Source: Gadus chalcogrammus (Eukaryota > Chordata > Actinopteri > Gadiformes > Gadidae). Taken from it: a stretch of DNA of 64,000 nt. Shown piece by piece: positions 53,675 to 64,000 of this stretch. The position numbers and the translations under genes were made by a program. Each line of letters begins with the position of its first letter. Within the stretch, counting starts at the first letter, position 1. The notes beneath the pieces were generated by a model, which made no database searches, had not been told where the DNA came from, and saw nothing but the letters and a program-made list of their open reading frames with translations. The DNA lies in the NCBI RefSeq assembly GCF_026213295.1, contig NC_079427.1, forward strand, positions 32,181,200 to 32,245,199, read 5' to 3'.

Positions 53675-53999
53675 ACTGTTTTGCTTTCGTAATATTTGTC
53701 TTGCTCTCTTTCTCGTTCTGTCTTTCGTAGCCTACCACTCTCGGTTCCACTTTTACTTTTGCGCGCTACCTGAGGCTTTTCCGGCCTCCAGCGTTTCCTG
53801 CTGGAGCCCGCCACTTAAAGGTGGGGGGGCGCGGACCGGTCATAGAGCCCATAGAGTTAAAGTTGGTGGACTGTAACCTGTAAAATCCATAGATTTAGGA
53901 GGTCCCCTAGTGGCCGTTAGCTGTAAAAATCCATAGATTAGCCTCACCCTCGAAAAATGGGGGAAAAGGCGCGGTTTATAGTCCGAAAATTACGGTACT

Positions 54000-56501
54000 C
54001 TCCTTTGTCTTTTTCGAGGTTCTTTTGACTTTACCCATTGATATGTTATATATTTTAACGTTGGTTGTTATGTAAATGAAGAAGACTCCATTTTAAACCA
54101 TTTTAGATCGTAACATTATCGCAGCAAGAGGACTGTCCAAATTTGCTTCCCAAGGCTCTAACAATCAATAGCCCATCAGCCCAATAGCCCACCTGTATCT
54201 TGTCAGATTAGTAATAACAACAAATTACATGGTGATATTAAAATAATCTCCAGTCAGCTTTTAGCACTGATTTAAAGGAACTGTAAATCGTTATCTTGGC
54301 CAATTCCCTTTCCATTTTGGCCGTTAGCACTCCCCACCTCTTGACCAAAACATCAGCAGTGGCTGTCAGAATGTATGGTGTCTTGAATGCAGGGCCCTTA
54401 ATGTAGGACCCTATGGAATCTATGCTATAGGTTTTATAATTTGACAATTACATGATTCCAGATTATTCTGTTGTCACAAACTATAGGGCCATATCTTTGC
54501 TTCCATCAGTCTGTAGCTGGCCTTGTCAAAAAGTACACTTGCCATTGGGCCTAACAACTTTTCTTGGGGAAAACCTGAACCAGGCTCTCATTCAGATCAT
54601 ACTACTAAGTGTTGTCCAAGGCTTAATGCTTCCTAAGTGCTATCTCTCTTCTACACTATTAATGTTGAAATGTATCCATCATAGCACAAAAATAGAGATA
54701 AAGAAAATTGAAGTACAGCATATTTCTTTAATTTGTCTTTCCTTTTAGAAGCACATGGGACTACAGCGCTGTCTCTCCAGGGGGAAGTTGCAGAAAACTG
54801 CAGGCTAGAGTCTCCATGAGGCGTCAACACAAGGCTGTTTGTCTGCATGGGATTTTCCAAGTAAAACCTACAGGCCAATATAATGCCCCCATCCTCTATT
54901 CTACATCAACAGATTCCCTTTTTACAGTGGCAAAACATTGTAACTGCAGCCATTTAAGACTGGCATCTGACATTTAACAAAAACAAGGAAAAGCTGCTTC
55001 ATTAAGTCTTTTTGGTTAATTCACCTTTATTAGTATAGCATGTTGCATTATAGTCAGGCAATGGATACTTCACACTATTCAATACTGTTGCTTTTCATTA
55101 TGTTTAAATGTTCCGTTAAAAACTGCCCGCTATAGATTGGAGCCAAATACAATCCCAAGCACAATCCAATAGGCTTGGGTAGACTGATCTGGCAGTGTGT
55201 TGGCAGCTGGCTTCTTAGTTGTCCATGCAGAGGCTGAGATCCCTAAGTGGATTTGAAGCATTGATACACAACACAAATCACAATCAGTAATTTGAAACAC
55301 GTAGCTTTCGGAAAGAAGTTGTCAAGACCTTACATACAGTGGATGGGTTGCAACCTTGCACTTTCAAATCCCATACACACCGATTCCCCGTCTGTATCCA
55401 AAGCCATCAATGCTTATGAATAATTTTAGAAGGGGTATCTCAGAGCGTTTAAACTGCCCACAGTTCACAAATGCATAAAAACGGCAGAGAAATAGAGATC
55501 CCGCAAAGAAAGACAGCAATGTGCTTCGATTATGGTCACTTTTAAGTTATGCAGATACTATGGATGCATGTTCTCTGGCGCATCAGTTGAGCTGTGGGTA
55601 GAATATAAAAAAGAAAGTCAACAATGCGTGCGTACCTTTTTTAGAATAGGTTGGATAAAGTACATTGAAGGTCAGACTACTTTATCTGTGTACCACGGAC
55701 GACCGTTGACGCTGTGGGTTCTACATAACTAATGGCTGTCTCATTGGAGGTGCTTTGAATTGAAGCACCACAATCCCAACGCAAACACTCGCGTTATGTT
55801 CTAGGTGTCATTATTGACATCAATTCTTAAAACAACTTCACGCAGCATTAACCAGTGACCATGTGTGTGTGCGTGTGTGTAGAGCTGCGCCCCGTGATTA
55901 TTTTGAGGCGGCACAGGGTGTTGTCGCAGCTAAATGTAACCAATAAAGTAACTTGTAATCTAACTTACTTTTAAAATCAAGTAATCAGTAAAGTAACTAA
56001 GTTACTATTTTAAGGAGTAACTAGTAATCAGTAATCAGATTACTTTTTCAAGGTAACTGTGGCAAGACTGATCATCATATCTGCATCACTCATAAAAGAG
56101 TCTTAAGAAACAAGACGGGTTAAATACAGTAGCTGATTTGCCTTTTGTTTGTATGCATTAATGCATGTGTGTATTCATACGCCAGTGTGTGTATGTGTGT
56201 CTGTCTCGATGTATGTGTGTGTGTGTGAATAGGTGCACATATTAAAGCAGTGGAGTGTGTAATTGGTGAAGCGGCTTCATTAGAAAATCATTTGTAAGCA
56301 AGCCTTGTGCCTGTGCTATTTCCATGGGGGACTCCCTCTTTCCGCCTATTTTTCCTCCCTCTAGTTACCACTCACAGTGCTGCTTTCATTTACCATTGAA
56401 AATATCGTGGCTAGCTACCGTACGAGTAATGGTGTCAAGGTTTGAGCTGCAGGTGAACAGAAATGCAGAGATAAACAAGCACAATCGTACAAGTATTAAT
56501 C
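54000..56501. other. Non-coding spacer with hAT remnant
   Basis: No supported gene. At about 55,910-56,095 AAAGTAACTTGTAATC and GTAATCAGATTACTTTTTC motifs mark an old hAT-type terminus of the kind abundant in fish. TG/GT repeats occur at about 55,860 and 56,180-56,230. Confidence 0.55.
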
Positions 56502-56506
56502 CAATC
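56502..56506. repeat. LTR-element target-site duplication (left)
   Basis: CAATC, repeated at 60,334-60,338. Confidence 0.9.
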
Positions 56507-56763
56507 TGTTACGCCCGGGCTCGAGGGAAGTAACATGAAGTCGACAAACAAGGATTAAATATATGAAAAACCGGGTTTATTGTTACAAAAGGTTAAACAG
56601 ACTGGTGAATGAGGACCATGCTGCTGGCCTTGGCTAGAGACCGAGTGAGTGAAGCCTCCCAGGCTTTTAAGGCAACAACAGGTGCCAGGTAACGAGGAGA
56701 AGGAGGGGCTGAAGGAGGAGATTCTGGAGTACTGCAAAACATAGAGCAGATCTGCACATAACA
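56507..56763 (-). repeat. 3' LTR (257 bp)
   Basis: TGTTACGCCCGGG to GCACATAACA on the plus strand; TG...CA ends. Matches 60,077-60,333. Confidence 0.95.
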
Positions 56764-56774
56764 CCCCCCCCCTT
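56764..56774 (-). other. Polypurine tract
   Basis: On the minus strand AAGGGGGGGGG directly abuts the 3' LTR, the usual position of a plus-strand primer. Confidence 0.8.
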
Positions 56775-56871
56775 AAAACGGTTGCTCTAGGCAACCGCCA
56801 AGTTACACAAATCAAAATAACAAAATAAATGAAAAGCTATATCACATTAGCTTATGACACTCATGACCTTG

Positions 56872-56964
56872 ACAGGGCATCCGCGAGCACATTGTCCCTT
56901 CCACGGATGTGCTTTATTTCCGGGTTAGAGCCCTGCAGGAACAAACTCCATCGCATCAGATATG
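56872..56964 (-). pseudogene. RNase H C-terminal remnant
   Basis: Minus-strand frame with RWSLFLQGSNPEIKHIRG and RDNVLADALSR, the usual end of gypsy RNase H. It follows directly after the integrase tail, so the intervening reverse transcriptase and most of RNase H are gone. Confidence 0.75.
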
Positions 56965-56982
56965 GATATTATATGGACCGCA

Positions 56983-57716
56983 TCATCGAGCTTGTAAAGC
57001 AGACCCTGGAAGTGGCAGCAGCAACCCCTTGTCACCAGGAGAGAACGCCCGATGCTTTGCCCTTTGGTCATACCACCCCTTCATCCGTCCTTGGGCTTCC
57101 CCCAAGTTCTGCCTCGCCAGCTCACATGCCTTGTTCAGCTTTGACCGAAAATGGCAAACAAAGCCTAGCAAATTTGTGGAGGGGAACTGGTTTGCCAACC
57201 ATCTTTCAAAAGGTTCATAGGGCCCCTCACAGTATGACCGAACACCAGTTCAGCTTGACTAAAGCCAAGGGACCCTTGAGTGACCTCTCTAGCTGCAAAG
57301 AGGAGCAAAGGGGTTCCCTCATCCCAATCTCTCTCAAACTCCTTACAGTAGCCTCGTAACATGGACTTTAGGGTCTGATGGAACCGCTCAAGGGCTCCTT
57401 GAGACTCTGGATGACAAGCAGATGAAGTCTGGTGCTCAATAGACAACTGCTGGAGAACCTGCGAGAACACACGGGACATAAAATTCGAACCCTGGTCGGT
57501 CTGGATAACTCTCGGCAGGCCAAACACTGCAAAGAACTTAATAAGGGCCTTGGAAATGGCTGAAGCGGTGATCCTACGTAGAGGGATAGCTTCAGGAAAC
57601 CGGGTAGCTGTACACATGATTGTCAACAAGTACATGTAACCTGACTTGGTACGAGGAAGGGGACCAACACAATCGATCAAGATACGCTCAAAAGGCTCTC
57701 CTATGGCAGGGATAGG
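56983..57716 (-). pseudogene. Gmr1-like integrase, partial
   Basis: Core domain with catalytic residues visible: Asp in IDCVGPLPRTKSG, Asp in VIQTDQGSNF, Glu in HPESQGALERFHQ. The tail continues in another frame (56,983-57,198) with GRMKGWYDQRAKHRAFSPGD and a GPY-like end. A frame change lies near 57,170-57,200. The N-terminal HHCC zinc domain is mostly missing: only a short KPNQKIP piece is left, fused to the protease frame, and a TAA separates it from the core. Confidence 0.8.
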
Positions 57717-57728
57717 AAGTAAGGGAGC

Positions 57729-59428
57729 TTAAGGAATCTTCTGGTTGGGCTTCTGAAGATCATCTGGGCGTTTTGACACTACAGGAAAAGGGACAACCTC
57801 AGGAGCCGTAAGCACCCTACCACCGGCTAGGTCATTCAAGATGAAGGACACCCCTTTAATGGGAAGGCTTGAACACACAGCTACAGCTACTTCCCCAGAG
57901 ACAAGACCAGTTTCAAGGGTAAGTTTATGCATAGGCAGAGACAGATATCCCCCCCCAAACCCTTGGACGAGGGCACTGGAACCCAACTTGGACTGGTCAG
58001 TAAACGGTAGGAGGTCCTGTAGAATCAAAGACTGAAAAGCTCCACTATCTCTCCAAATCTTAATCGGTTGCTTGGTTGAAGGATCAGTGACAAGAGAAAC
58101 ACCACCATCCATAAGGAAAGACGAAGAACCAGGCAGCTCACTCTTTTGAGCGGGTTGGTCCATGTCTTGGATGACAGCACAATTTTTCACCGTTTTTAGT
58201 AAGGCAACAGGCTTATAAGACTCATGTTTCTTACTCAAGACAGGGCAGTCGGCAATGAAGTGACCACTGTTCTTGCAATAGAAACAAGTCTTCTCTAACG
58301 GAGTACTCACAGTAGCCGATCTTCTAGCGAAAGTTGTAGAAACGGTGGGAGGAGGTTCTGAGCAGGTGGAGGAAGTGGTTGGAAACCGAGGTCTACTAAA
58401 ACCAGTCCTTCCCCTTCGCTCACCTTGGTCGCTATCAAAGTTTACCTTAAGCGTCAACACAAACTTGTCTGCTAGAACAGCAGCCTCATCAAGAGTGGAC
58501 ACTTCTTGTTGATTGAGATAAGTACACACAGCAACAGGCAGACAATTTTTTAAAGTCCTCCAGCAGAACTAAGTCTTAAGATCCTCCTTAGTTTCCGCCT
58601 TCTGTGACTTGCACCAAGAACTAAAACTGATCTCCTTTTCTCTTGCAAACTCAACATAAGTTTGTTCATCCAGCTTACTGAGGCCTCTAAAACGCTGGCG
58701 GTACGCCTCAGGAACGAGCTCATAAGTTCTTAGAATGGCGCCTTTAACTTTTCATATTCCTTGACATCCTCAATGTTTAAAGAAGCGTAAGCGTCTTGTG
58801 CTTTTCCCACCAAAACGCTTTGCAAAAGCGATGTCAAGGCATGTATTGGCCAGTCTGAAACAGTAGCCACTCGTTCAAAATGAGCGAAGTACCGCTCAAC
58901 ATTTTTCTCAGCGAATGGAGGTACTAGTCTGATGTTTCTCGCTACGTTAAACTGAGCCGAGGCAGAACTGGATGAGCTCAAAGCAGCATGCTTAAATTCA
59001 AGCTCTTTCAAGAAACGCTCATGTTCTAGGTGCATTTGTCTTTCCTCTAGGTGCATTTGTCTTTCCTTAAGGATACGCTCTTTTTCTTTATCCTCTAGTT
59101 CTAATTCTCGAAACGCCAACTCCTTCAACCTGAACTCCAGCACAGCATCTGACATTTGAGGAAGAACAAGTTGATGCTGGTATGCTGGTAGAGCCGACGT
59201 CCTCAGGACGCCTCCTTCTGCTAGGCTTGCCTTAAGTGCTTCTCTTAAACTATCTTTAAGACGTTTATCACCACTGGCAATCTCAATGTCATAATGACTG
59301 GCAAGACTAAGGAGCTGTTCTTTAGTGAGCTGATCAAGCAACTCCTCCGAGGGTGCACTAATAAAGTCATAGAAAGCCGCAATACTAGATAACTTCAATA
59401 ACCAAGCATAAATAACAAAACACACCAA
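57729..59428 (-). pseudogene. Gag (SCAN-like) and protease region of the LTR element
   Basis: Frame 59,428-58,730 has an N-terminal coiled region with a direct duplication (RQMHLEERQMHLE) and the start of a SCAN-like capsid segment (YFAHFERVATVSDWP, SLLQSVLVGKAQDAY). After frame breaks between 58,730 and 58,530, frame 58,529-57,729 adds a CX2CX4HX4C zinc knuckle (CFYCKNSGHFIADC, residues 82-95) and a retropepsin-like motif (IWRDSGAFQSLIL). Vertebrate SCAN domains are thought to derive from Gmr1-like gag. At least one frameshift separates the parts. Confidence 0.75.
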
Positions 59429-60060
59429 TCATTTTTACCCAAGGTTACAACTTACATCAGTACGCCCAGCACACACCTCATCCAACACTACAGCTGACAA
59501 ATCCACAAGCTATAGAAAACAAAGCTAAGACCCTGGACACGTTACCACAACTGTGCCCATAAAGCAGTCACTAAAGCAACTTTACAAATCAATCACTGCT
59601 GAGCACAGTGAGCAAGCCTCCGAGTGCAAATGATCATCTAAGCAAGCCCCCTGGTATCTGCCTAACTTTAAACTAACCCTAATGGTCTTCTGAGGCGTGC
59701 CGGGCTCGAGGCTTCTTTAAAACAAAACTCAGTTAACCTCAGCCATGTGATCAAGGCCCTGAAATGCTCGCCCCCACCAGAGAACACGTCTCCACCCAGG
59801 ATTACCTCGAAAATAAAGAAGGCAAAATACAAATAGTGTACCGATGGAAGGACAGATTGCTCTGCCCAGCTGGTACACTCCCTAACTAACCAGGGGGGGA
59901 TCACTCACAACTTAAAATCATAGCAATCAGATTCAAAACTCACCATGAAAAGAAGCTGCTCATAGCCACACTGCCAAACACCACCAAAACATACCAAGTT
60001 ACTCTGTCTAGGGGAAAATAAGAAATAACTAACTCTGCAAAACTGATCCAGATTGTTCTC

Positions 60061-60073
60061 GGACGAGCCCCCA
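60061..60073 (-). other. Primer-binding site, tRNA-Pro type
   Basis: On the minus strand TGGGGGCTCGTCC starts 3 nt after the 5' LTR; this equals the classic proline-tRNA primer site. Confidence 0.85.
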
Positions 60074-60076
60074 ATA

Positions 60077-60333
60077 TGTTACAACCCGGCTCGAGGGAAG
60101 TAACTTGAAGTCGACAAACAAGGATTAAATATACGAAAAACCGGGTTGATTGTTACAAAAGGTTAAACAGACTGGTGAATGAGGACCATGCTGCTGGCCT
60201 TGGCTAGAGACCGAGTGAGTGAAGCCTCCCAGGCTTTTAAGGCAACAACAGGTGCCAGGTAACGAGGAGAAGGAGGGGCTGAAGGAGGAGCTTCGGGAGT
60301 ACTGCAAAACATGGAGCAGATCTGCACATAACA
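60077..60333 (-). repeat. 5' LTR (257 bp)
   Basis: TGTTACAACCCGG to GCACATAACA on the plus strand; same length as the 3' LTR. Confidence 0.95.
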
Positions 60334-60338
60334 CAATC
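60334..60338. repeat. LTR-element target-site duplication (right)
   Basis: CAATC, identical to 56,502-56,506. Confidence 0.9.
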
Positions 60339-61392
60339 CAACTGAAAAACAGACAACAGGCAGCAGAAAACAAAGCAGCAGAAGTAACACAACCAAACGG
60401 AACAGACAAACAGAGGCAGGAACTTGGGAACGCAGATTACCCAACAAACTTAATGACAAATCAACATAGGGGACACACATTTGACCAATGACAACAAAGG
60501 GAAAATAAGTAGTTAAAGTCATGCTATCATGCTTTTTTAGGGTTAATAATTACATTTGGGGGTACTACTAGAATGGTGTTACATGTCTGTATGTTAGAAA
60601 TACCCCTTATTATTCTCACAATGTACCAATTTTAGCATCTTTAAAAAACGGTCTGTTTGGTATCTTGTCGTCTTAAGGCCCCCCTCCCGAGTAGCACAGT
60701 CTGCTTTGCACGGGAGTCTGCAAATTCATACCCCTGAGAAGCTGTAAACATTGTGGACTTCAGCACCGTCTGACGCCACACTGTTACAGAAGTAAAGTTT
60801 GAGCGCAAAACGAGCCGTTTCCCACACTTGTTGAGGGGCATTCTCTGTTGGCGTGAATCCCCTGGCTCGGAGTCTGATTTTTCTAATTTAGCCAACGTAA
60901 AACATGCATACATCATATAACACTCTAAAGCAAAGGGAATGTAGAAAAATCATGATATCACCCCTTTTTTAGGGTTAGGGCTGCGCTTGTGTGATGCTGA
61001 TCCATGTGTGACTGAATATACGGCTGGATGGATGGATGCATGAAGTTGTTAGAGGTTAGGTGATTGCTTTGATACAATTCCTTGATGAAAGCCCTCTTTG
61101 TAACTGCAATGTGATGTCCATCAGCAAAACATTTGATCTCTACTGTCCCCTGGCATTGTTGAGGTGGACTCTTGGACACCATAGAAAACACCTTCATGAA
61201 ACCATGCAGTGCACATATGGCACACTGCTGAACATTTTTGACCAATGGTTTTCTCTGTCTTTCACTTTCTCTAACCACAACTGGCATTTAGAGAGCATAG
61301 GTAAAATAGTCATGCAAAACAAAAACAATTGACGAATGAAGAATATCCATTGAGGGAATTTATAAACATACCTAATGCAATTATATATATGC

Positions 61393-61459
<67 letters not shown>

Positions 61460-63077
61460 AACAAGCGAGAGAATAAACTGGGGAAAGAAGAACAACAGCA
61501 AAAGCATTCAAGTTGAAATGCTGGCAATAAATAGATTCAATTATCTATATATATATATATATATAATGGTATATATTATAAAAAATGCATTTTACATAAT
61601 AGCTTTCATTTTAAATTTCTTACTCTGACTGATATGGTTGATTTACAGGTTGATCAGGGCTCAAATAATGTAACTTAAATTGAGGTTTAATCATTGAAAA
61701 TTCTGAGCCATATAATGGCTGCCAATAAAAATGGCAATTATTATCATTCAACTAATTACTTTACCTTTAGCCATTTCTCCTCTGCTGTCATTTGACACTG
61801 TACTCCGATTGATCCCCCCCTCACAGTCCCCTTATTAGCAAGCCACGTTTTCAGCAGTACTGTGTTAAAGACTGGGGAACGTAGAGAAAGAAAAACCAAC
61901 CCAAAAAAGTCTTTGTCTCTTTTTGTTTGATTTTCCCTTTTACCAGCGTCGTGGTGTGTTCTCTCTCCTCTCTATCATTTCTTTGACCCCTTCAGCACCT
62001 TTCCCAGCTGGTGCTTATAATCAGCTGTTGTTAGATTTTTTCTCATAGATCTACAATCTACTCTATTTTTTTTGCTTCCTAGTTTGAGGAAGTGTGTACT
62101 TTAAAGTCGATCTGTGCTCGAAAGATAAAGCCCTCTGATGAAATTGCCATGCAAAGCTGAGTGCTGAGCCCCCATCCCATCCAGTAACCGTCAGAGTCCC
62201 ACAACGCGGCCTTATCTCCGAGCCATTAGCGTTTTTTTGGAAAAAGACAGAATTTTTTAGATCAAATCAGGGGAATGACAAGAAAGGGTTTTTGAACGGA
62301 GTGACTTAGCTCGTGGAGTTTCAGGATTTAGAAATGTAACAATAATGGTCAGAGTATACTGGAGTTTGAATGTGTTTCAAAAGTTCATGTTTGATGAAAG
62401 GCGATAGGAACAGACATGACATTGTCGGATCCCAGCATGAGATGTCTTACAGCGGGCAACACTTCATCAGAGTCGGACAGAGGCCTCAGATCCCGGGGGA
62501 AAGGGGATGTCACGTCTCGCTTGTTGTACCATACGCAATCTTTCATCATTCAAAATGGGAAAATGACAAAGCTTCAACCTGGCCGCCAGTTGACCTATGG
62601 AAACGACCACTAAAGGAGCCAATCCTTTCCTTCAAACCTCTTCTGCACACAATCCAGATTGTTGAAATAAAAGTAACAGTGTCGGACATGGTTAGAGACA
62701 AACTCCCTGTTCGACGCTACGACAGCCATGGTTATCCCTTTAACAGCGTGTGTGTCAACTCCCACATTTGTGAGGCTACAGAGACAGGTGGGTGATGTGA
62801 AGAGCATGCATGTGTATTAATGATACATTTTCAGGGTGAGAGTGGACTGTGAACAGATGGACAGGGAAGTGGAGTGGACACAGACAGTCTGACCCTACAG
62901 CTCAGACAAGCCCCAAGCTATAAACACATAAACATGCATTTTGGACAGCTTCAACCGTCCACCCGGATGCAGCATAACCAACTCCATTGAAAGGCCAAAA
63001 GGAACTCTGGGCATAGCAGCCTTGTAATGGTGGCTGGTTAACTGGCTGGTTAAGGCCTCACCTGCATTCATGTATTG
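60339..63077. other. Non-coding spacer
   Basis: No supported gene. The 60,520-60,985 segment has weak inverted similarity at its ends (ATGCTATCATGCTTTTTTAGGG versus ATGATATCACCCCTTTTTTAGGG, read on opposite or same strands in part) and may be a decayed MITE. TA microsatellites lie at about 61,385-61,565. The 141-aa frame at 62,370-62,795 shows no domain I recognise. Confidence 0.5.
61398..61455. repeat. (TA)n microsatellite
   Basis: About 58 bp of TA repeat; a shorter tract follows at 61,544-61,565. Confidence 0.95.
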
Positions 63078-63312
63078 GCAGCAGTAGCTCAGGAGGTAGA
63101 GCGGGTTCATTGGTAGCCGCAAGGTTGCTAGTTAGATCCTCGGCTCCTCCTAGCTGACTGTCGATGTGTCCCTGAGCGAGACACCTCACCCTAACTGCTC
63201 CTGACGACCTGGCTCTCGCCCTGCGTGGTTGACTCTGCCGTCGGTGTGTGAATGGGGGACTGAATGATTCAGTCAGTCGATTTGGATAAAAGCGTCAGCA
63301 AAATCCCCTAAA
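63078..63312 (+). mobile_element. tRNA-derived SINE
   Basis: tRNA-like head with A box (GTAGCTCAGGAGGTAGAG) and a degenerate B box (GGTTGCTAGTTAGATCC), a body with TCCCTGAGCGAGACACC, and a tail TTTGGATAAAAGCGTCAGC, the L2-like 3' end seen in many fish SINEs. Confidence 0.8.
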
Positions 63313-63409
63313 AGTGAATTGAAAAATGTATCTGTCATTTCAAGCAATCTTGCCCAATGGTTCAATTACTTTGTATTGCATCCATGATCTAAATCAGATC
63401 CACGCCCCC

Positions 63410-63540
63410 TGGGCATTATAGTGTAGTGGCTAGAGTCCAGTTAGATGTCCTGCTGAGGTGATACTGAGTTCGATCCCCCTTGTCTGCCACCTGCCTGTAG
63501 TCAGCCTAGAGCCTGGGGCTGGACATCTACCTCCTCCTTA
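63410..63540 (+). repeat. Possible second tRNA-like SINE head
   Basis: TAGTGTAGTGGCTAGAG resembles an A box and GAGTTCGATCCCC a B box about 45 bp downstream. No tail was recognised. Confidence 0.4.
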
Positions 63541-64000
63541 ATCACTAGTTTCGGAGTTCAGTGGAGATGGTTCAGACGGCAGGGGCGTTGGTTTATCACT
63601 AATGAACAATCGAGTAAATACTTCCTATTTTTCTGTGTTATTATGTTAAAATTCTGTATGTAACCGGATCGATAAATATCAGAGTCAATAGAAATAAACT
63701 GATAAACAACAATTCACATAATCAGGTAATGCAACTGGGCACAATTGAGAAAACAGTGGGCGTGTTGTGGATTAACTGAGATATATAACACTTAGACTAA
63801 TTCAAGAGAGAGAGAGAGTAAAATGAAAACGAGGGGTCCGGAGCAAGAATTGACAAAAGACTTTATCGTGCAGAAAACGACAACAGCCTGAGTGGGTCTA
63901 TAGAGTCACTGATTGAACATCAATTCCAGCTTCTCTTTATACACACAAACTGAGCGGCTTCTCCTTGAAGTGTCTGCCTCCATTCAGTCATAAATTCATC
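63541..64000. other. Non-coding end of window
   Basis: Nothing recognised apart from a short AG run at about 63,806-63,819. Confidence 0.6.

Larger units (their letters stand above)
37862..53999 (-). mobile_element. Pogo/Tigger-like element, split by a 13.6 kb TTAA-flanked transposon
   Basis: The right part (51,967-53,999) carries the transposase on the minus strand and ends, in reverse, TACCGTAATTTTCGGAC then TATAA. The only matching opposite terminus is at 37,864: TACCATATTTTCTGCAC then TATAAGG. Between them lies a separate transposon with its own ends (38,344-51,962). Removing that leaves about 2.5 kb, a normal size for a pogo element. The joining of the two halves is inference; the left piece could instead be an independent MITE of the same family. 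Confidence 0.5.
56507..60333 (-). mobile_element. Gmr1-like Ty3/gypsy LTR retrotransposon, internally deleted (3.83 kb)
   Basis: Two 257-bp LTRs, a 5-bp duplication CAATC, a primer-binding site, a polypurine tract, and gag, protease, integrase and an RNase H remnant on the minus strand. Integrase precedes RNase H, the domain order of Gmr1-like elements rather than ordinary gypsy. Reverse transcriptase is missing, so this copy cannot move alone. LTRs differ at only a few positions by eye, suggesting a fairly young insertion. Confidence 0.9.

Noticed and set aside
62370..62795. A 141-aa plus-strand protein
   Set aside because: No recognisable domain, no splice or codon evidence; probably chance.

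Overview
This window looks like teleost fish DNA. It has long (CA)n, (CT)n and (TA)n microsatellites, a SINE with an L2-like tail, an L2/Maui-type LINE, and intron-bearing DNA transposons of families typical of fish. I find no convincing single-copy host protein gene. Nearly everything codable belongs to transposable elements (TEs), many nested inside one another. All calls are by eye; no database search was run.

Layout. (1) 1-3.4 kb: flanking non-coding DNA. (2) 3.4-14.1 kb: a 10.7 kb KDZ-superfamily element with an 8-bp target duplication. It carries a decayed multi-exon transposase (two coding minisatellites, a SAP-like motif) followed by Ulp1-like peptidase exons, and is broken by a 1.3 kb hAT insertion. 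(3) 14.1-16.7 kb: non-coding, with a (CT)71 tract. (4) 16.7-34.4 kb: an old CACTA-like element holding a younger CACTA/EnSpm-like element (about 17,127-29,264). The younger one carries two divergent genes that still read open across all exons: an 873-aa transposase-like protein on the minus strand and a 500-aa protein with a SAM-like segment on the plus strand. An unclassified 3.35 kb transposon with a 7-bp duplication and several palindromic MITEs sit in the same block. (5) 34.4-37.9 kb: non-coding with a 328-bp Harbinger-type MITE (TAA duplication). (6) About 37.9-54.0 kb: a pogo/Tigger-like element split by a TTAA-flanked transposon (38,344-51,962). That inner transposon carries a dead DDE-type transposase gene (+) and, convergent to it, a gene (-) whose last exon encodes a P2X7 C-terminal ('ballast') domain. 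It in turn contains a THAP-domain transposon fragment, a Harbinger element inserted into an inverted copy of itself, an L2 LINE and a further Harbinger element. (7) 54-56.5 kb: non-coding. (8) 56.5-60.3 kb: a Ty3/gypsy LTR retrotransposon of Gmr1-like domain order (integrase before RNase H), deleted for reverse transcriptase. (9) 60.3-64 kb: non-coding, with microsatellites and tRNA-derived SINE sequence.

The most interesting items are the P2X7 ballast-domain gene packaged inside a TTAA-flanked transposon together with its transposase, the Harbinger self-insertion in which both copies are flanked by CTG, and the CACTA element with two fully open multi-exon genes.
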